Below are positions 43,120-47,252 of a stretch of DNA of 47,252 nt, piece by piece (the stretch's first letter is position 1; each line of letters starts with the position of its first letter). Both the position numbers and the translations under genes were made by a program. The DNA is taken from contig JAVWQH010000015.1 of assembly GCA_036635475.1 (NCBI GenBank), positions 1 to 47,252 of the forward strand, read 5' to 3'. Under the pieces are notes generated by a model that did no database searches, was not told the DNA's origin, and saw only the letters and a program-made list of their open reading frames with translations. The DNA is from JAHHUA01 sp036635475. GTDB lineage: Bacteria; Bacillota; Clostridia; Oscillospirales; Ruminococcaceae.

Positions 43120-43197
43120 TTTACCATTAAACTCCAATTGCTGATGAATATGGTACAATTGGCGAAAAACTCGCAGCAAGCTTTATTTATAATTAAG

Positions 43198-43230
43198 AAA
43201 ACGGGTACAGATTTTTATGTACCTTGTTTT
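43198..43230 (+). terminator. Hairpin downstream of the RsmH-like gene
   Basis: AAAACGGGTACA pairs with TGTACCTTGTTTT across an 8-base loop. The T-stretch is part of the stem. Likely terminator, and it rules out the small open frame that runs across it. Confidence 0.6.
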
Positions 43231-43283
43231 CCATTATTAAGAGTAATTATATGGTATTTATTGTATAATATTTTTGTTTGTCA

Positions 43284-43312
43284 TTGACATATACAAATAT
43301 ATCCTGTATAAT
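43284..43312 (+). promoter_or_regulatory. Consensus promoter of the cobalamin-type importer operon
   Basis: TTGACA (43284-43289) and TATAAT (43307-43312) with exactly 17 bases between; the riboswitch starts about 30 bases later. Confidence 0.9.
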
Positions 43313-43342
43313 ACTGTAGAAATATTAAAATTAAATATAGAA

Positions 43343-43503
43343 ACTTTAGGTTACATTTTTAATGTAATAAATGGGAATTTGGTGAAAAACCAAAACAGCT
43401 TACTCTACCGTAAGAACTACGAAATGCAAAATAACCACTGAGGAAACTTGGGAAGGGTTGCAAATTAGGTTTTAAGTTCTAAGTCGGGATATCTGCCTAA
43501 AGT
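43343..43503 (+). promoter_or_regulatory. Cobalamin riboswitch
   Basis: The closing P1 stem is a perfect ACTTTAGG (43343-43350) with CCTAAAGT (43496-43503). Inside are the conserved segments GGGAATTTGGTGAAAAACC, then AAAACAGC (from 43373), CCACTGAGGAAACTTGGGAA (43435 on), and the B12 box AGTCGGGATATCTGCC (from about 43482). Adenosyl- or methyl-cobalamin binding would stop expression of the importer that follows. The operon's riboswitch is the best evidence that its cargo is a corrinoid. Confidence 0.93.
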
Positions 43504-43594
43504 GTTTGGTAATCGTTTTTTGGTGAAGAAAATACGACCATTTTTTTGTTGTTATTATTTTTAATTAAATAATAACTTCTACATTTATGATTAA

Positions 43595-43627
43595 AATCTT
43601 CCGATTAAAACTATCGGAGGATTTTTT
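43595..43627 (+). terminator. Riboswitch-linked terminator
   Basis: AATCTTCCGAT pairs with ATCGGAGGATT (one G-U) around a 7-base loop, followed by TTTTTGTTTT. It lies 90 bases past the riboswitch and 70 before the permease start, the place expected for the off-state terminator. Confidence 0.8.
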
Positions 43628-43697
43628 GTTTTATTTAATAAGTTCCTCAACAATAAAAGATGTTTTCATTACAGTGAATATAAAAAGGTGATAAAAT

Positions 43698-44735
43698 ATG
43701 ATAATTAATGAAAAAAACAAATCGTTAAAACAAATATTTATTTTTTCTGTACTTACTTTAGGGTTAGTTTTAATTTTTTTGTTTAATATAGGTATTGGCG
43801 CCATAAATATTCCAATTAAAGATGTATTAGAGATTTTATTCGGAGATATTGCTCACGATAACACCAATTATTTGATAGTGCAAAGAATTAGATTACCACG
43901 TGCATTGGCATCAATAGCCGGTGGAGCAGCTCTTGCAATATCGGGATTATTACTGCAAACTTTCTTCAATAATCCAATAGTAGAGCCATATGTGCTTGGT
44001 ATATCATCGGGTTCATCATTATTTGTTGCTTTGGTTATGCTGGGAGGGTTCACATTCGGATTTTCTCAGGTTACACCGATGTTGCTTTTTATTGGAGCTT
44101 TTATCGGAGCAATGATAGTAATGCTTGCGGTTATTTTTGCAGCGGGAAAAGTAAAAAGTATCATTACATTATTGATAATAGGAATGATGGCAGGGTATGT
44201 ATGCAGTGCGGTTACGAGCATTTTAAGTGCCTTTGCTGAAAAAGAACAAATTGCTAATTTTTCTATGTGGACAATGGGCAGTTTTTCGGGATTTACTTGG
44301 GAACAAATAAGATTACTTTACATAATAATTGTTCCAATGCTGATTGTATCTTTTCTGATGGCTAAGCCATTAAATATAATGAATATGGGCGAAAAATATG
44401 CTCAAAGTATGGGAGTAAATGTAAGATTAGTTCGTGGTTCATTAATCGTTATTTCCAGTATACTCACATCAGCAATTACAGCGTTTGCAGGGCCTATATC
44501 TTTTATTGGACTAGCAGTTCCTCATATTTGCAGAATACTTTTTCATACATCTAATAACAAAATTTTAATACCATCTGCGGTCATATGTGGCGCTTTTATG
44601 GCTGGGTTATGCGACTTTGTAGCCAGAAATATCATAGCTCCTATAGAATTACCGCTAGGAGCAATCACAGCTATAATTGGTGCACCGATAGTAGTATATT
44701 TGCTGACAAAAAAAGATAGAAATATTAAGAATTAA
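43698..44735 (+). CDS. btuC: ABC transporter permease, BtuC/FecCD family
   Basis: A 345-residue permease with about ten membrane spans. Seen: RLPRALASIAGGAALAISGL (the FecCD signature) and GPISFIGLAVPHICRILFHT plus the C-terminal LPLGAITAIIGAPIVVYLL. It forms the membrane channel of a type II importer for cobalamin or iron chelates. Ribosome site AAGGTGAT. The cobalamin riboswitch upstream favours a corrinoid substrate. The ATPase gene follows 13 bases after its stop. Confidence 0.93.
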   Translation: MIINEKNKSLKQIFIFSVLTLGLVLIFLFNIGIGAINIPIKDVLEILFGDIAHDNTNYLIVQRIRLPRALASIAGGAALAISGLLLQTFFNNPIVEPYVLGISSGSSLFVALVMLGGFTFGFSQVTPMLLFIGAFIGAMIVMLAVIFAAGKVKSIITLLIIGMMAGYVCSAVTSILSAFAEKEQIANFSMWTMGSFSGFTWEQIRLLYIIIVPMLIVSFLMAKPLNIMNMGEKYAQSMGVNVRLVRGSLIVISSILTSAITAFAGPISFIGLAVPHICRILFHTSNNKILIPSAVICGAFMAGLCDFVARNIIAPIELPLGAITAIIGAPIVVYLLTKKDRNIKN

Positions 44736-44748
44736 GGTGATAATTCAG

Positions 44749-45948
44749 ATGGAATATGTAATTAGAACAGAAAACCTTGATGTTGGATATGATAAAGATG
44801 TTGTGATAAAAAATGTAGATATAGATGCGTTAAAAGGTCAAACTATATGCCTAATAGGACCTAATGGTGCAGGAAAATCAACAATTTTGCGGACACTTTC
44901 GGGAATGTTATCCCCAATTAATGGCACAGTATATATCGGTAATTCACCTATACATAAAATAAAAGCATCAGAAAAAGCAAAGCAAATGGCAGTTGTATTG
45001 ACAGAAAAGCTTAGTATTTCTATGACAAAAGGGATAGAAATTGTGGCAATGGGCAGAGCAGTTCATACTAATTTTTGGGGAAAACTCAATCAAGAAGACA
45101 ACGAAATTATTGAAGAAAGTATGAAAATTGTAGATGCTTGGGATTTAAGAGATAGGGAATACAATAGTTTAAGTGACGGGGAAAAACAAAAGATACTGAT
45201 TGCACGAGCATTAACGCAACAGCCCAAACTTATTATTTTGGACGAGCCAACAAGTCATCTTGATATAAAACATAAAATCGAAGTTGTAAAAATACTCAAC
45301 CGATTAGCTCACGAAAAAGGATTAACTGTAATATTAGCCTTACACGATATTGATATAGCTGTTAAATCTTGTCAAACAATATTGCTTATAAAAGACGGCG
45401 AAATTTCAGTTCAAGGTAAGCCTGAGGAAATTATTAAAGAGGGTACTATTGAAAAATTATATAATATCAAAGGTGCAGCATACGATTATCTTTTAGGAAA
45501 TGTTGAAATGCACAACGAAAACCCAGCGAAAATTTTTGTATTAGGTGGGGGAGGAACAGCAATTCCGGTTTATCGTCTTCTTGGAAGAATGAATATTGGA
45601 ATTGTAACAGGAATTTTACACCAAAACGATGTGGATTATCGTGTAGCAAATACAATGAAACTAAACATTATATCCCAAAAAAGTTTTACTTTTATAGATG
45701 ATGATATCCTAGAAAAAGCAAAAGAATACGTTAAATCTACAGATATTTTAATAGATTGTGGGTTTGAAGTTGGGGATATAAACAAGAAAAATTTAGAGTT
45801 AGTGGAGTTCGCATTGGAAAACAATAAAAAAGTTCTTAGTTTTAGAAATAAAGAAGAGATAGGCAATATTTTTCATAATAAATATAATATAGAAAATATA
45901 ACGTCTTTATCACAATTATCTAAAACGTTACAAGAATATTATAAATAA
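44749..45948 (+). CDS. btuD: ABC transporter ATPase with extra C-terminal domain (BtuD-like)
   Basis: A 399-residue protein. Residues about 1-245 are a normal BtuD/FecE ATPase: Walker A GPNGAGKST, Q-loop region, signature SLSDGEKQK, Walker B LIILDEPTSHLD and switch His in ALHDIDIA. After about residue 255 comes an added domain of roughly 140 residues that starts KIFVLGGGGTAIPVYRLLGR, a Rossmann-like glycine-rich turn, and includes GILHQNDVDYRVA and ILIDCGFEVGDINKKN. Ordinary members are about 255-260 residues. The domain may bind a nucleotide or the cargo; I do not know its function. Start chosen at ATG 44749 (AAGGTGAT before it), not GTG 44737. Confidence 0.9.
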   Translation: MEYVIRTENLDVGYDKDVVIKNVDIDALKGQTICLIGPNGAGKSTILRTLSGMLSPINGTVYIGNSPIHKIKASEKAKQMAVVLTEKLSISMTKGIEIVAMGRAVHTNFWGKLNQEDNEIIEESMKIVDAWDLRDREYNSLSDGEKQKILIARALTQQPKLIILDEPTSHLDIKHKIEVVKILNRLAHEKGLTVILALHDIDIAVKSCQTILLIKDGEISVQGKPEEIIKEGTIEKLYNIKGAAYDYLLGNVEMHNENPAKIFVLGGGGTAIPVYRLLGRMNIGIVTGILHQNDVDYRVANTMKLNIISQKSFTFIDDDILEKAKEYVKSTDILIDCGFEVGDINKKNLELVEFALENNKKVLSFRNKEEIGNIFHNKYNIENITSLSQLSKTLQEYYK

Positions 45949-45985
45949 ATTATTTGCTTCAAATGGCTCTATTTAACAAAGTTTA

Positions 45986-46003
45986 TAAGGCGTAAAAGCC
46001 TTA
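45986..46003 (+). promoter_or_regulatory. Small intergenic hairpin before the binding-protein gene
   Basis: TAAGGC and GCCTTA pair around GTAAAA in the 87-base gap between the ATPase and the substrate-binding protein. With no T-run it is more likely an mRNA processing or stability element than a terminator. Such elements often set higher expression of the binding protein. Confidence 0.35.
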
Positions 46004-46035
46004 AATAAATAACAATAAAAGGGGAAATAATAGTT

Positions 46036-47241
46036 ATGATTAAAAGAAAAGGATTGGTGATATTGCTAGCAACAATGCTAGTTATATCTTCGTTGACAGG
46101 CTGTAAAAAAGCCGATAATAACGAACAATCAAAAGCCGAAAATTCATCAAAAGTTGAAAGTTCTCAAGTAGAAAGTTCAAAAGTTGAAAATGAGGAAAAA
46201 GCCAAATTCAGCATTGACCACGCAGAACAATTTGACATTGAATATATGGACAATAATGTTAAATTAGTTACGGATTCCGAAAAAAGAAAATTGCTATTAG
46301 TGCCTAATGACGTAGAAATTCCAACAGGTTACGAAGATGCAAAACTGATAAGAACTCCATTGAGCAAAGTTTTATATAGCTCAACAACAAACATTGGATT
46401 TCTAAAAACATTTCAAAATGATAGCATATATGACAGCATTGGTGCAGTAACAACAGATGTATCAAGTTGGAAAATTCCACAAATTGTGGAACGTATGGAA
46501 AGCGGAAAAATTAAATATATTTCTCAAGAAAATGGCACAGCTGGCAATATTGAACAAATAACTGACTTGAAACCTGATTTTGTATTTTCAAACGGCGGCG
46601 ACCAAATGGGCGCTGATTTACGTGCTCAACTAGACGAAGTTGGTATTAACTATTTTGTTGAAACAAGCTGGTTGGAAAAAGACAATGCTGCATCATTAGA
46701 GTGGATAAAACTATTCGGTGCATTTTATAATTTAGACCAAGAAGCAACAGATATATATAACAAAAAAATTGCAAGAATGGCTGAACTAGATGAAATGGTT
46801 AAGTCAGCAAGCAAAGAAAATGCACCTGTTGTAGCATATGGTATGCTTTTTGACGGCGTTGTTTATACAAAAGGTGGAAGCTCCAAAACAGCTAAAGAAA
46901 TAGAAAAAATCGGCGGAGTTTACGCCCTCAAAGATTTAGAGGGTGAAGACAGTATTCAAATTAATATGGAAGAATTTTTTGCGAAAGCAAAAGATGCAGA
47001 TATTTTGATATACTCATCACAAGAACAATATACTCCAAGCAAAGAGGCTTTATTAGCTTTAGACCCACTTATGGGAGAGCTGAAAGCATTTAAGAATGAT
47101 AAGATTTATGTATTTGACGATGAATATTATATGAATAGTGCTGCAAGTGATGAAAAATTTGAAGATTATGTTGCAATAATTCAACCGGAATTATTATCCG
47201 GACACACACTAAAACATTATGTAAAATTAGCTGATAAATAG
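46036..47241 (+). CDS. ABC transporter substrate-binding lipoprotein (BtuF/FecB-like)
   Basis: A 401-residue type III periplasmic-binding-protein-fold lipoprotein. Seen: a signal peptide (KRKGLVILLATMLVISS) ending in lipobox LTGC, a Ser/Glu/Lys linker (about 25-55), and two lobes with DSIGAVTTDVSSWKIPQIVE, ENGTAGNIEQITDLKPDFVF and VAYGMLFDGVVYTKGGSSKT. It captures the substrate for the importer encoded upstream. The FecB/BtuF families are hard to separate by sequence; the cobalamin riboswitch argues for a corrinoid. AAGGGGAAA is the ribosome site. The window ends 11 bases later. Confidence 0.92.
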   Translation: MIKRKGLVILLATMLVISSLTGCKKADNNEQSKAENSSKVESSQVESSKVENEEKAKFSIDHAEQFDIEYMDNNVKLVTDSEKRKLLLVPNDVEIPTGYEDAKLIRTPLSKVLYSSTTNIGFLKTFQNDSIYDSIGAVTTDVSSWKIPQIVERMESGKIKYISQENGTAGNIEQITDLKPDFVFSNGGDQMGADLRAQLDEVGINYFVETSWLEKDNAASLEWIKLFGAFYNLDQEATDIYNKKIARMAELDEMVKSASKENAPVVAYGMLFDGVVYTKGGSSKTAKEIEKIGGVYALKDLEGEDSIQINMEEFFAKAKDADILIYSSQEQYTPSKEALLALDPLMGELKAFKNDKIYVFDDEYYMNSAASDEKFEDYVAIIQPELLSGHTLKHYVKLADK

Positions 47242-47252
47242 TTTCTTTTAAA

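Noticed and set aside
43150..43290. Roughly 47-codon frame after the RsmH-like gene
   Set aside because: It spans a 12-bp hairpin and the -35 box of the importer promoter, and lacks a ribosome site; most likely chance.
43504..43560. TGGT/ACCA hairpin followed by seven T residues just after the riboswitch
   Set aside because: A four-base stem is too weak to terminate; the 11-bp stem at 43595-43623 is the better expression platform.

Overview
The window is AT-rich DNA from an anaerobic, endospore-forming member of the Clostridia (Bacillota). Three things point there: a complete spoIIIAA-AH operon with cwlD, the typical clostridial run yqhY-nusB-xseA-xseB-ispA-yuiD-dxs-tlyA-nadK-argR-recN, and strong low-GC-type signals (TTGACA/TATAAT promoters, GGAGG and GGTGAT ribosome sites, a T-box and a cobalamin riboswitch). 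The species cannot be named from the sequence. No tRNA, rRNA or CRISPR array was seen.

Layout. 1-2600 is a small accessory patch: an IS3-type orfA fragment, an orphan reading frame, a lone large serine recombinase, and what looks like the cut-off 3' end of another gene with its terminator. 2633-6550 is a four-gene operon (nucleoside phosphorylase, amidohydrolase deaminase, class II aldolase, MtnA-like isomerase). Together these could convert methylthioadenosine or 5'-deoxyadenosine to a base, DHAP and an aldehyde. 6682-10798 holds a TetR regulator, a YfhO-type membrane protein and a polyprenyl-phosphate glycosyltransferase, a pair known to glycosylate teichoic acids. 10876-17918 is a galactose locus: galM-galK-galT on the minus strand and a GH42 beta-galactosidase on the plus strand. 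Between them lie an IS150-like remnant and a heptad-repeat coiled-coil gene. A conserved 24-bp element sits about 75 bp upstream of each of the two galactose transcription units.

18021-35763 is core chromosome: cwlD, a DUF421 protein, radA, the SpoIIIA operon (sporulation feeding-tube complex), then yqhY-nusB, exonuclease VII, isoprenoid genes (ispA, dxs), tlyA, nadK, argR and recN. The usual spoIVB-spo0A pair does not follow recN; a tyrosine T-box and tyrS do. 37422-38704 is an ArsR/ArsP-like metalloid pair on the minus strand. After it come a CarD-family regulator, a DUF2156 acyltransferase-like protein, uppP and an unusual RsmH-like methyltransferase. The right end (43284-47241) is a riboswitch-controlled cobalamin-type ABC importer: consensus promoter, cobalamin riboswitch, terminator, permease, ATPase with an extra C-terminal domain, and substrate-binding lipoprotein.

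Most of the window is ordinary core genome. The best leads are the deaminating 5'-deoxynucleoside salvage operon, the paired 24-bp element at the galactose promoters, the extra domain on the importer ATPase, apparent ATT start codons (cwlD and perhaps yuiD), and the orphan coding fragments around the lone integrase.
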